A stretch of 64,000 bases of DNA from Aureispira sp. CCB-QB1 (GTDB taxonomy: Bacteria > Bacteroidota > Bacteroidia > Chitinophagales > Saprospiraceae), in the NCBI GenBank assembly GCA_945870185.1, contig CAMBRK010000001.1:1-64000 (forward strand), in the 5' to 3' direction. Both the position numbers and the translations under genes were made by a program. Positions 9,928-18,054 of the stretch are shown piece after piece (position 1 is the stretch's first letter; every line of letters starts with the position of its first letter). The notes beneath the pieces were generated by a model. The model searched no databases and was not told the DNA's origin. It saw only the letters and a list, made by a program, of their open reading frames with translations.

Positions 9928-9964
9928 TTGCTATATTATATTATATTATATTATATTATATTTG
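9928..9964 (+). promoter_or_regulatory. Promoter with a pentanucleotide repeat as spacer
   Basis: A TTG (9928-9930, with another at 9924-9926) precedes a -7 box TATATTTG at 9957-9964, which matches TAnnTTTG. The sequence between them is a tandem repeat of TATAT, six copies at 9932-9961, and the last copy forms the first bases of the -7 box. The present spacing is 26 bp between TTG and the -7 box; removing one repeat would give 21 bp, close to the usual Bacteroidota spacing. The gene at 10047 starts 83 bp after the box. Confidence 0.5.
9932..9961 (+). repeat. Microsatellite (TATAT)6
   Basis: Six perfect copies of the 5-bp unit TATAT, placed directly upstream of the gene at 10047 and within its likely promoter. 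Perfect short tandem repeats of this size are prone to slipped-strand length changes. Confidence 0.9.
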
Positions 9965-10046
9965 TAGCATATGTAGACATTTAGTTCCATTGATCATATA
10001 CATATGAATAAATCGATTTTTAAATATCCATAAAAATTTAAATATA

Positions 10047-10586
10047 ATGACTAGTAATTTAGACATTATCAAACTACTTTCTGGAGTAGTTTTATTAAAG
10101 AGAAATAATCAACGATTACTTTTGAGTCTTATTTTTTCTATATTGGTATCTTTTCCTTCTTTTGCCCAGTTTGAAGAACTTAAAGTAGTAGGACATTATA
10201 TAAACCCAACATTTGAGTTGGAAGGCAAAGGGATTTCAAAAAAAGAAGTGCGAAACTTTTTAGCCAGAACTTGCCCTGACGCAGTACCAGTTTTTAACAA
10301 AAGTAATAATAAGCAATATGTGGCTTATGCATTAGGTGCGATTGGTTTGAGTATTTTATGTATTGAATTTATTGACTCTAGGGACGAACAAAAAAGACAG
10401 CCTTCTTTAGGAACGCTTTCAGCACTGTCTTTTGCAACAGGTGCCATATTATTTGAAATGAGCAGCAGGAGAGGTTTTTTCAGAACAGCTAGCATTTATG
10501 ATGGTCAATGTCGAAATAGAGAACCAGTAGTTTTAAATTTTGGAGTAACTTCATCTAATGGTCTCGGCTTAAAACTTAATTTTTGA
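10047..10586 (+). CDS. Exported or membrane protein of unknown function
   Basis: A 179-residue protein. A polar N-terminal stretch of about 20 residues precedes a hydrophobic, signal-peptide-like segment (about residues 22-40, ending 'SFPSFAQ'). The mature part begins 'FEELKVVGHYINPTFELEGKGISKKEV' and later contains two short hydrophobic helices (about 93-106, 'VAYALGAIGLSILCI', and 124-138). The end 'VLNFGVTSSNGLGLKLNF' looks like a membrane strand. The family is not recognised. Its promoter spacer is a TATAT repeat, which suggests its expression may vary between cells. It precedes the DUF5916 gene by 86 bp. Confidence 0.7.
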   Translation: MTSNLDIIKLLSGVVLLKRNNQRLLLSLIFSILVSFPSFAQFEELKVVGHYINPTFELEGKGISKKEVRNFLARTCPDAVPVFNKSNNKQYVAYALGAIGLSILCIEFIDSRDEQKRQPSLGTLSALSFATGAILFEMSSRRGFFRTASIYDGQCRNREPVVLNFGVTSSNGLGLKLNF

Positions 10587-10672
10587 AAGAAACTTGAAGC
10601 ATTCATTGATTTAAAATTTGATTAAAAACAATTCTCTACATTATTTATTTAATATGGAGCGAAATTCGAATC

Positions 10673-12919
10673 ATGAGGCAGTTGATCAGTATTTTATTAT
10701 ACTTTTTTATTTCATTTCCTATCTATAGCCAAGACTTAAACTATCTGAATGATACCCTTCAGATCAGGAAGTTCGATAGTCCTGTCATCTTTGATGGTTT
10801 AAGTAATGAAACGGCTTGGGATCACGCTTCTAAGATGGATTTCATTGCTTCTAGACCCATTTGGGGTGGCTTGCCGTCGGAAAAAACGGAGATGTTGGTT
10901 GGATATGATGATCATCATTTTTATGTGGCAGGAAGATGTTATACCAAAGATAGTTCTAGTCTCGTCATCAGAAACTTAGTGCGTGATGGTTGGCGTGGAG
11001 ACGATTGGACTACCTTTCATATAGATAATACTTTTGATAAACAAAATGCATTAATATTTTCAGTCTATCCTATGGGAAGTCGGTATGACGCTGCTATAGG
11101 CAATGATGGTGTAGATCTGGGCGTATCAGCTTTTAATCAGGATTTCAATATGTTTTGGGACACCAAATCTGTAGTTAATAAAGACGGGTGGTTTTTCGAA
11201 TTGAAAATTCCCCTCTACAATCTCAGGCTCAGGAAAAATAGAGCTGGCCAGGTTTTAGTTGCCATCAGTGCTGCGCGAACCATACAGAATCCCCAAGAAA
11301 TGCATATTTTCCCACCTATTCCGCAAAATATATTGGATGGGATGAGCAAACCATCTGTTAAAAAACCTGCTTGGCTCACGGATATCAAACCCAAAAAACT
11401 TTTTTTAGCTACTCCATATCTGGCAGCATCGACCAACAGAGCTAATGCTATCAATAGTACTAGTACTGGTTTTGATAAAATTATTAAACAAACAGCTCAG
11501 GTGGGCTTGGATATCAAGGCTGGGCTCAATCCGTACTTGACACTTGATGTATCACTCAATCCTGATTTTGCGCAGGTAGAAGCAGATGATCAATTATTGA
11601 ATTTAACTAGATTTTCATTGTTTTTTCCAGAAAAGAGACAGTTTTTTCAGGAAGCCGCAGGCCTATTTGATTTCAATCTGGGTGGCCGTACACAGATGTT
11701 TTATAGTAGAAGGATTGGTATTAACGATGGACAGCTCACCACGGTATATGGTGGCGCTCGATTGACTGGCAAATTAAATTCAAAAACAGATATTGGACTT
11801 TTAAGCATGCAATCAGCTCCAGTTAGAGATTTACAAGACAACGTACTTAGGGGTAGTGAAAATTTTACTACGCTAAGGATGAGACGAAAAATTTACAATC
11901 AACAATCCTTTGTCGGTTTTATGGTCACTAATCGTAGGGAAGAAAAAAATATAAGCACTGGAGTGGGCCTAGATTTGCTCATTAATCCTAATGGAGATCA
12001 TTATTTTATTGGAGCTGTAGCTAATACTTTTGAAAGTGCTAATTCTATACAATCAAATGCGTCAAGAGTTAATCTCAGATACGAACTTCGTAAAACGGAT
12101 GGGTTTTTTGGAGATATGGCATACACATTTTCTGGACGAGAATTCAATCCCCAATCTGGATTTTTGGATAGGTCAGACTTTCATCAATGGAAAGGCAATC
12201 TAAGCTGGGGCCGCTTTGCCAAGGACAAAAGTAGTAGATATCAGTACAAAAGTTGGAGTATATTGAATCTAGATACTTATCGAGGTGTCACCAATAATGC
12301 TTGGGAAACAGTTGAGTTGTCATCAAATCTTAGTCTAACAAAATTAAATGGTGTTCAAACAAGTTGGGCCGCTACCTACAATTACGAATATTTGGCAACA
12401 CCGTTAACTTTTGGGAACAAAACAACTATTTCATCAGGAGATTATCAATTTGCACAACTTTCCTTCGACTACTTACAACCACGTGCCAAAACTTTTAGAA
12501 ACGCTTTTACAGTGTCCGCAGGTACCTTTTTTGATGGAAGAAGAGTCAATTTTACCTACAACCCCATCTGGAATTTGGGTACTCATTGGGAGATACAAGG
12601 GCTGTATAGTCTTAATCATTTAAATTTTGATAGAAGTAAAGAAACCATTCATATAGGTAGAATCAGAATTAACTATGCACTCAATCTACATTTATCTATT
12701 AATTATGTGGTGCAGCTCAATAGTGCTAATGAACAGGTATTTAATAATCTGAGATTACGATACAATTTTAGTGATGGTCATGATCTCTATTTGGTTTGGA
12801 ATGAAAACTTTTACACAGATAGAAGTTCTCCGTGGGCTGAGTTGAGACCTATTTCAGGAAATCAAAATTTTATTCTCAAATACAATGTTACCTTTGATGT
12901 ATTGAAAAAGAAAGGGTAA
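10673..12919 (+). CDS. Exported DUF5916 protein with CBM9-like domain
   Basis: A 748-residue protein with a signal peptide (MRQLISILLYFFISFPIYSQ). Residues about 25-220 resemble the carbohydrate-binding module 9-like fold ('SPVIFDGLSNETAWDHA', 'FYVAGRCYTKD', 'DDWTTFHIDNTFDKQNALIFSVYPMG'). The rest is the DUF5916 region, with the 'LFFPEKRQFFQEAAGLFDF' motif followed by many alternating-pattern strands up to a final 'YNVTFDVLKKKG', which suggests a C-terminal outer-membrane barrel. These proteins are common in Bacteroidota and have no established biochemical role. It ends 5 bp from the convergent S41 peptidase. Confidence 0.88.
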   Translation: MRQLISILLYFFISFPIYSQDLNYLNDTLQIRKFDSPVIFDGLSNETAWDHASKMDFIASRPIWGGLPSEKTEMLVGYDDHHFYVAGRCYTKDSSSLVIRNLVRDGWRGDDWTTFHIDNTFDKQNALIFSVYPMGSRYDAAIGNDGVDLGVSAFNQDFNMFWDTKSVVNKDGWFFELKIPLYNLRLRKNRAGQVLVAISAARTIQNPQEMHIFPPIPQNILDGMSKPSVKKPAWLTDIKPKKLFLATPYLAASTNRANAINSTSTGFDKIIKQTAQVGLDIKAGLNPYLTLDVSLNPDFAQVEADDQLLNLTRFSLFFPEKRQFFQEAAGLFDFNLGGRTQMFYSRRIGINDGQLTTVYGGARLTGKLNSKTDIGLLSMQSAPVRDLQDNVLRGSENFTTLRMRRKIYNQQSFVGFMVTNRREEKNISTGVGLDLLINPNGDHYFIGAVANTFESANSIQSNASRVNLRYELRKTDGFFGDMAYTFSGREFNPQSGFLDRSDFHQWKGNLSWGRFAKDKSSRYQYKSWSILNLDTYRGVTNNAWETVELSSNLSLTKLNGVQTSWAATYNYEYLATPLTFGNKTTISSGDYQFAQLSFDYLQPRAKTFRNAFTVSAGTFFDGRRVNFTYNPIWNLGTHWEIQGLYSLNHLNFDRSKETIHIGRIRINYALNLHLSINYVVQLNSANEQVFNNLRLRYNFSDGHDLYLVWNENFYTDRSSPWAELRPISGNQNFILKYNVTFDVLKKKG

Positions 12920-12924
12920 GGTTT

Positions 12925-14319
12925 TTATGGTTTTAAATCGTTATTCTTCTTTTTCTGAGCTAAAATCCATTCGTACACCAAATCTGTTCCAAACATCACA
13001 TCTGAAAATTTTACTGGAAAAACAACATCTGGAGTAAGTGTATTTGCTTCTAATATTTCATCATCATTACTTGTCTTTCTTTTAGCTCTGGAGTAAGATA
13101 TACCTAGACACGAAGTAGGCAAATAGAGTTCACTAGTACCACCAAAAAACATTGGCTTTCCTCCCGTAGGTTCTCCTATGATAGTGGCTTGAAGCAGTCT
13201 TTTAGCTTCCATAGCATGAATCAATCCGGCAGAGAAAGTACGACGACTTACAATCACATAAACCTTTGTTTTCTTTAAATCAATAATTTTGGAGATGTGT
13301 TGGATCATCGCACTACCTTGGGAAGCGGCTCCACCGGTATTTCTGCTCAGATCTATGACCAAAATCTTTACCTGATTATTAGTAATGTAATTGAATACTG
13401 AATCTCTGAAATGCCTAAAGTAGGGTAGTACCTTGATCGGCTTTTGTTTTTTGGGATCCTTTAGAGTGATTCTATTTCGTTTTACACAATGATCGTTTAA
13501 AGAATTTTCAATGCTCATAGAGTCTGTAATCATACTGTAATGTTGCTGTTCTCGGCCAGTACATTTATTGTACATAACGAACAGCATACTATCTTGCGAG
13601 ATGTATTTGTTACCAAAAATCTCTCGAGTATAAGGCCTTCTTAGCTTTTTGGAGCTGAATCTTATATAATCATATTCCAAATCACCGGAATCAAGGATTT
13701 CTTCCGCTTTGATCTTAAACTTCTTTTCAATTCCATAATAATCCTCAGTAGTTATCATGATTTTTTCAGTATCTACGAATCCAAAATGCTTAAGAATGTA
13801 ATAATTGGTTAAGCGCTGAGGTAATAGTCTTTTATGCCAAGATTCATTTTCGGCAACATATAACAATCTTACACTATCAATAATAGTTTTTATAGGAAAA
13901 TCATTGATGGCTGTAAGTTTTTGTCCTAATATATCTTTGTCAGCATCCAAAACTGAAGTAACAAACAACCCATCATCATATAGATAAGTGTATATGGGTA
14001 GAAATATTTGTGGTAACCGAACTAAGAGAGAACTAGTAGTATGAGAATCCCCGATTTTAACCAATAGCTTTTGGATAGCAAAAAACATTTGTTCATCTGT
14101 GTACACGTGTATTTTCGTTTTAAGATATTCTATGTCATTTTCGTAAGACTCTTTTGGGTATTGAAAAAATAAGTCAGCATGGTGCAAGGATAATTCTGTC
14201 TTTAAATATTCTAAATCGGTAAGCCAATCTGTATTGCCATTATGTTGGCCATAGGACAAAATGGTGCTTTTGAGGATGACCATCAGGATGAAAGCATATT
14301 TTATTATGGGCGTTGTCAT
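12925..14319 (-). CDS. Exported S41 family peptidase
   Basis: A 464-residue protein from the ATG at 14319, which begins a plausible signal peptide (MTTPIIKYAFILMVILKSTILSYGQ). The open frame extends 40 codons further upstream (to 14439), but that extension would bury the signal sequence. The C-terminal S41/tail-specific protease domain contains 'LVIDLSRNTGGAASQG' and the nucleophile Ser363 in 'SRRTFSAGLIHAM', followed by 'GEPTGGKP'. No PDZ domain is obvious; the N-terminal part holds the 'IGDSHT' motif typical of this subgroup. Probably periplasmic processing of peptides; substrate unknown. Confidence 0.85.
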   Translation of the reverse strand: MTTPIIKYAFILMVILKSTILSYGQHNGNTDWLTDLEYLKTELSLHHADLFFQYPKESYENDIEYLKTKIHVYTDEQMFFAIQKLLVKIGDSHTTSSLLVRLPQIFLPIYTYLYDDGLFVTSVLDADKDILGQKLTAINDFPIKTIIDSVRLLYVAENESWHKRLLPQRLTNYYILKHFGFVDTEKIMITTEDYYGIEKKFKIKAEEILDSGDLEYDYIRFSSKKLRRPYTREIFGNKYISQDSMLFVMYNKCTGREQQHYSMITDSMSIENSLNDHCVKRNRITLKDPKKQKPIKVLPYFRHFRDSVFNYITNNQVKILVIDLSRNTGGAASQGSAMIQHISKIIDLKKTKVYVIVSRRTFSAGLIHAMEAKRLLQATIIGEPTGGKPMFFGGTSELYLPTSCLGISYSRAKRKTSNDDEILEANTLTPDVVFPVKFSDVMFGTDLVYEWILAQKKKNNDLKP

Positions 14320-14691
14320 ATGTTTAAGTTCTAGCTGTGAGCGCTCAAACATACTCAAATGTTTTGAAAATAGGTAATTTGTGGTTACCAAATTTTTGAA
14401 GAATACTAGTGGGTGAGATTTAGAAAGGTAAAATTTCATGATTTCGATATTTTTTTAAAAAAAAATGTATACTCGTAAAGATCAGTTAATCAATTGTTTA
14501 TGTTTTATTAATTATTTTGTAAACGGATAGATACGTTTGTAAACGTATTTAAATGTATAAAAAACGGATAGCAAAAACCACTATCCACATCTTTGCACCG
14601 TCAATCGATCGAAAGATCAAAATTTTGTTAAACCCGATGGTGATGTCAACAAATAAATACCATGCATCACGATCACAAATTTTTAAATATT
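14320..14691. promoter_or_regulatory. Divergent intergenic region with an 18-bp palindrome upstream of ssb
   Basis: The gap between the S41 gene and the first ssb contains a perfect palindrome ATACGTTTGTAAACGTAT at 14531-14548 (8-bp arms, 2-bp centre). Overlapping direct copies of TTTGTAAACG lie at 14517-14526 and 14536-14545, and two copies of AAACGGATAG lie at 14521-14530 and 14562-14571. A -7-like box CATCTTTGC follows at 14588-14596. This looks like an operator region for the ssb genes; the regulator is unknown. Confidence 0.45.
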
Positions 14692-15060
14692 ATGTTACAC
14701 AATGTAAAAAATTCAGTTCAAATCGTTGGTCATGTGGGTAAAGATGTAGTGCTCACTTCTTTTGAAAATGGCAATAAAAAAGCAATAGCCATAGTTGCCA
14801 CTAATGAATCTTTCACCGACAAAAAGGGAGAAAAAGTAAAACAAACTGCATGGCACAAAGTCATCGCTTGGGGCAAAAAGGCAGAAGAAATAGCGCTATG
14901 TTTTAAGAAAGGAACAGAAGTAGCCATACATGGCAAATTATCCAATAGAACGTATACTGACACCAATGGGACTACCAGATATGTTACAGAAATAGTGGTC
15001 ACAGAATTCTATAAAATCGCAAAGATCACTAACCATACCGCAGAAGCTGTTCCATTCTAA
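14692..15060 (+). CDS. ssb: Small single-stranded DNA-binding protein (first copy)
   Basis: A 122-residue OB-fold SSB. The start is the ATG at 14692, since 'MLHNVKNSVQIVGHVGKDVVLTSF' aligns with the usual SSB N-terminus; the ten upstream codons have no counterpart. Typical elements are 'VKQTAWHKVIAWGKKAE' and 'GTEVAIHGKLSNRTYTDTNGTTRYVTEIVVTEF'. The protein stops just after the OB fold: there is no long Gly/Gln-rich linker and no acidic tip, only '...TAEAVPF', where a minimal PF remains. Such short SSBs are usually accessory copies (mobile elements, recombination or competence) and not the main chromosomal SSB. The second copy follows after 56 bp. Confidence 0.9.
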   Translation: MLHNVKNSVQIVGHVGKDVVLTSFENGNKKAIAIVATNESFTDKKGEKVKQTAWHKVIAWGKKAEEIALCFKKGTEVAIHGKLSNRTYTDTNGTTRYVTEIVVTEFYKIAKITNHTAEAVPF

Positions 15061-15116
15061 TCTAATTTAAAATATTATTCGTAATTTTTTCTATAACTGT
15101 TCACAATCAATATAAA

Positions 15117-15458
15117 ATGACAAATACATTAAAAAATTCAATCCAACTTATTGGCAATATTGGTAAAGATATCATTTTGACTACTTTTGATAAAGGATCT
15201 CAAAAAGCATCCATCGCCATCGCCGTAAGTGAATTTTATACCAATAATAAAGGTGAAAAAGTCAAACAAACAGAATGGCACAATTTAGTGGCTTGGGGCA
15301 AGACAGCAAAGTTGATGTCAGAGTCTTTGATCAAAGGGAATGAAATTGCCGTCCAAGGCAAACTAAGTAACAGGACTTATCAGGACAAAGAAGGTAAAAC
15401 TAAATATATTACAGAAGTGATCGTTAGTGAGTTTTATAAACTCAGTCGGACGGCATAG
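15117..15458 (+). CDS. ssb: Small single-stranded DNA-binding protein (second copy)
   Basis: A 113-residue OB-fold protein clearly paralogous to the SSB just upstream: shared 'NSIQLIGNIGKD', 'NNKGEKVKQTEWHNLVAWGKTA', 'GNEIAVQGKLSNRTYQDKEGKTKYITEVIVSEFYKL'. It ends at 'SRTA' with no acidic or PF tip at all, so the standard SSB protein-recruitment tail is missing. The pair arose by tandem duplication and diverged. It is followed 36 bp downstream by the Rpn nuclease gene in the same direction, and the three may share a transcript. Confidence 0.9.
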   Translation: MTNTLKNSIQLIGNIGKDIILTTFDKGSQKASIAIAVSEFYTNNKGEKVKQTEWHNLVAWGKTAKLMSESLIKGNEIAVQGKLSNRTYQDKEGKTKYITEVIVSEFYKLSRTA

Positions 15459-15494
15459 TAAAATTGCCATAAATAGATCCAGATAGATAATGTA

Positions 15495-16397
15495 ATGAGT
15501 AAAAGAAATCACCAAATACATGACAAATTTGTTAAAGCTTCATTTTCTGACAAGGATAGGGCGGCGGCTTTTTTTGAAAAGTTTTTACCTGAGTCTTGTA
15601 TTGCTGATTTAGACCTTTCCACATTGGAGATCAAGCAGGAATCGTATATACAAGATGATCTAAGAGAATACTTCTCTGATATCGTTTTTGAGGTTCAATC
15701 TAAGGATGGAATTCCATTAAATTTATCGATAATATTGGAACATAAGTCAAGACCTGATAAATATGCTGTTATACAATTGGCTTATTATATTTTTGCACAT
15801 TGGTACAAATGTATTAGAGAAAAAAGGGTATTAAAACCCATCATACCAGTTTTGTATTATCAAGGAAAGAAAAAATGGAAACAACCAAAGATAATTGATC
15901 TCTTCCCAAAAGAGTTAGGAGGTTTTGGGAATTATATTCCTTGGTTTGACTATATTTTTATTTCTCTCAATTCCTTAGATGAATTACAAATAGCTCAAAT
16001 TAGAAATGGATTTATGGCTGCTGCTATTTTAGCTCAGAAAAAAGGATTTGATATTATTAAACTTGCTGATGAATTGCAAAAAATACTTGAAGTATTACCC
16101 ATAGAAATGGAACAAGAGAACTTTATAAAGCAGATATTTGTTTACCTATTTTCCGTTTCGGAATTCTCCGAAAATGAGATTCAAAAAGTGATAACATCCA
16201 TACCTAAACCCATAAAAGAAAATATGATGACCACATACAATAGAATTAAAGCAGAAGGAAAGGCAGAAGGAAAAGCAGAAGGAAAAGCGGAAATAGTACT
16301 CGCTATGTATGCAGAGAAAATTCCGATAGAGCGGATTGTAAAATATACCAATTTATCCTTAGAACAAATTAATGATATCTTGAAGACTGTCAAGTAG
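15495..16397 (+). CDS. Rpn family nuclease (recombination-promoting, PD-(D/E)XK)
   Basis: A 300-residue member of the Rpn/YhgA-like family (Pfam 'putative transposase, YhgA-like'). The PD-(D/E)XK core shows Asp62 in 'YFSDIVFEV' and the Glu82-His-Lys84 pair in 'IILEHKS', followed by 'AYYIFAHWYKC' and 'PIIPVLYYQGKKKW', all standard for the family. The C-terminal part is a flexible linker of Ala-Glu-Gly-Lys repeats (DNA 16251-16292, a 12-bp unit about 3.5 times) and a short helical domain 'EIVLAMYAEKIPIERIVKYTNLSLEQINDILK'. In E. coli, Rpn proteins are toxic DNases held in check by a small protein translated from an internal start and corresponding to their own C-terminal domain. Here tandem in-frame ATG codons at 16224 and 16227 stand at just such a position. 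Confidence 0.88.
   Translation: MSKRNHQIHDKFVKASFSDKDRAAAFFEKFLPESCIADLDLSTLEIKQESYIQDDLREYFSDIVFEVQSKDGIPLNLSIILEHKSRPDKYAVIQLAYYIFAHWYKCIREKRVLKPIIPVLYYQGKKKWKQPKIIDLFPKELGGFGNYIPWFDYIFISLNSLDELQIAQIRNGFMAAAILAQKKGFDIIKLADELQKILEVLPIEMEQENFIKQIFVYLFSVSEFSENEIQKVITSIPKPIKENMMTTYNRIKAEGKAEGKAEGKAEIVLAMYAEKIPIERIVKYTNLSLEQINDILKTVK
16189..16394 (+). repeat. Donor copy of a duplicated rpn 3' segment
   Basis: From TGATAACATCC at 16189 to the end of the rpn gene, the sequence is repeated at 16450-16667. The first ~60 bp are identical, the copies then differ in the number of 12-bp linker units (about 3.5 here, 4.5 in the other) and by scattered substitutions. Confidence 0.9.
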
Positions 16398-16448
16398 TTT
16401 TTAACTTGTTCATGAGGTTTAAGATTTTCTGTTTTCTTTAATTCAGCA

Positions 16449-16670
16449 TTGATAACATCCATACCTAAACCCATAAAAGAAAATATGATGACCACATACA
16501 ATAGAATTAAAGCGGAAGGAAAGGCAGAAGGAATAGCGGAGGGCAAGGCAGAAGGGAAAGCAGAAATAGTACTCGCTATGTATGCAGACAAAATTCCGAT
16601 AGAGCGGATTGTGAGATATACTAATTTATCCGTAGAACAAATTAATGATAACTTGAAGGCTTCGAGGTAA
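16449..16670 (+). CDS. Free-standing Rpn C-terminal domain (RpnS-like candidate)
   Basis: The frame repeats the last ~75 residues of the upstream Rpn nuclease: 'ITSIPKPIKENMMTTYN', the AEGK linker and the helical end 'EIVLAMYADKIPIERIVRYTNLSVEQINDNLK'. It opens with TTG at 16449, but the more likely start is ATG at 16485 or 16488, giving about 60 residues. Differences from the donor are mostly conservative (E/D, K/R, L/V), and the frame is intact despite a changed number of 12-bp repeats, which argues against simple decay. Because Rpn nucleases are neutralised by their own C-terminal fragment, this could be a dedicated antidote gene. The alternative is a non-functional partial duplication. 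Confidence 0.5.
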   Translation: MITSIPKPIKENMMTTYNRIKAEGKAEGIAEGKAEGKAEIVLAMYADKIPIERIVRYTNLSVEQINDNLKASR

Positions 16671-16834
16671 TATTTTGATTTTAATCAACGGTATTGTCTT
16701 TGATAATTTTATTCAATGTTATCATGAATACGAGATATCATTTCCATCGATCTGAAATATTTTTCATTTTGACATCTAAGAACAAAACATTTACCTTTTT
16801 GTCTCGTTAATTAATCAATAAAGTTAAAATATAT

Positions 16835-17980
16835 ATGCATCTAGAAACTGTTGACAACTTGCAAATGATCGAAGAATCTGCAAAGGCATTTGCACAGCAA
16901 CACATTTTACCACACGTCATGGAGTGGGATGAAGTCCAGTATTTTCCGGTAGATACCATGAGAGCATTGGGTGATCTGGGTTTTATGGGAGTGTTGGTTC
17001 CTGAAGAATATGGAGGTTCTGGACTTGGATATCAGGAATATGTAAGTGTGATTGTTGAAATTGCAAAAGTTTGTGGATCTGTAGGTTTAAGTCTCGCAGC
17101 GCATAATAGTCTGTGTACGGGCCATATTTTAGCTTTCGGAAACGAAGAACAAAAACAAAAGTATTTGCCCAAATTAGCATCTGGAGAATGGATTGGTGCT
17201 TGGGGACTTACCGAAGCCAATACCGGGTCTGATGCTATGCGTATGAAATGTGTAGCTGTTCAAGATGGTGATCATTGGGTGATCAATGGCGCCAAAAATT
17301 GGATTACTCATGGCAAATCAGGTGATGTAGCTGTAGTTTTAGCCCGCACAGGTGATTTATTGGATAGCCGTGGTATTACTGCTTTTATAGTAGAAAGAGG
17401 TACGACAGGACTCACAGCCGGTAAAAAGGAAAATAAATTGGGCATGCGAGCTTCAGAAACCGCTGAAATGATTTTTGATAATTGTAGAGTACATAAGTCA
17501 CAGATATTAGGTAATGTAGGAGAAGGCTTTATCCAATCCATGAAAATCCTGGACGGTGGTCGTATTAGTATCGCTGCATTGTCACTTGGTATAGCAAAAG
17601 GTGCCTATGAAGCATCCGTAAAATACGCTAAAGAACGTGAGCAATTCGGTCAGCCAATAGCCAATTTCCAAGCTATTTCTTTCAAATTGGCAGATATGGC
17701 GACTAAAATTCAGGCAGCAGAATTGCTGATCAGAAAGTCAGCGCATCTTAAGAATACACATCAACCCGTTACAACAATGTCTGCTATGGCTAAGTATTAT
17801 GCTTCTGAGATATGTGTTCAGATAGCTACAGACGCCATCCAGATTTTTGGTGGGTATGGCTATACCAAAGACTTCCCGGTAGAGAAATTTTTCAGGGATT
17901 CCAAGTTGTGTACCATAGGAGAAGGTACATCTGAGATTCAAAAATTGGTAATCAGTAGGAATATATTGAAGGAAGGGTAG
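16835..17980 (+). CDS. Acyl-CoA dehydrogenase
   Basis: A 381-residue flavoenzyme of normal length for the family, catalysing alpha-beta desaturation of acyl-CoA with FAD. Visible signatures are 'WGLTEANTGSDAMRM' (FAD/substrate signature 1), 'DHWVINGAKNWITHG', 'RISIAALSLGIAKGAYE', 'REQFGQPIANFQAISFKLADM', 'QIFGGYGYTKDFPVEKFFRDSK' and the terminal 'IGEGTSEIQKLVISRNIL'. The Glu in GEGT is at the position of the catalytic base of short- and medium-chain enzymes. The start is the ATG at 16835. Cytoplasmic beta-oxidation or branched-chain amino-acid breakdown. Chain-length specificity cannot be told from sequence by eye, so no symbol is given. Confidence 0.95.
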   Translation: MHLETVDNLQMIEESAKAFAQQHILPHVMEWDEVQYFPVDTMRALGDLGFMGVLVPEEYGGSGLGYQEYVSVIVEIAKVCGSVGLSLAAHNSLCTGHILAFGNEEQKQKYLPKLASGEWIGAWGLTEANTGSDAMRMKCVAVQDGDHWVINGAKNWITHGKSGDVAVVLARTGDLLDSRGITAFIVERGTTGLTAGKKENKLGMRASETAEMIFDNCRVHKSQILGNVGEGFIQSMKILDGGRISIAALSLGIAKGAYEASVKYAKEREQFGQPIANFQAISFKLADMATKIQAAELLIRKSAHLKNTHQPVTTMSAMAKYYASEICVQIATDAIQIFGGYGYTKDFPVEKFFRDSKLCTIGEGTSEIQKLVISRNILKEG

Positions 17981-18054
17981 GGATTTTGCTTGATTAGATG
18001 AAAAGAAATGTGAAGGTTTTATGAATATTTTTGTCGGATTTAATTTAGAACTAA

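Larger units (their letters stand above)
9729..10046. other. Intergenic region with an SSR-containing promoter
   Basis: This 318-bp gap contains no ORF with protein-like composition. Its notable content is the six-copy TATAT repeat at 9932-9961 and the promoter elements around it; nothing else stands out. Confidence 0.7.

Noticed and set aside
15495-16397. Calling the Rpn gene an active transposase
   Set aside because: The Pfam name 'putative transposase' is historical; there are no terminal repeats, and the fold is a PD-(D/E)XK nuclease.
16181-16591. A 136-codon minus-strand ORF rich in Ala-Phe-Pro-Ser
   Set aside because: It is the antisense shadow of the AEGK repeats in the Rpn gene and its duplicate.
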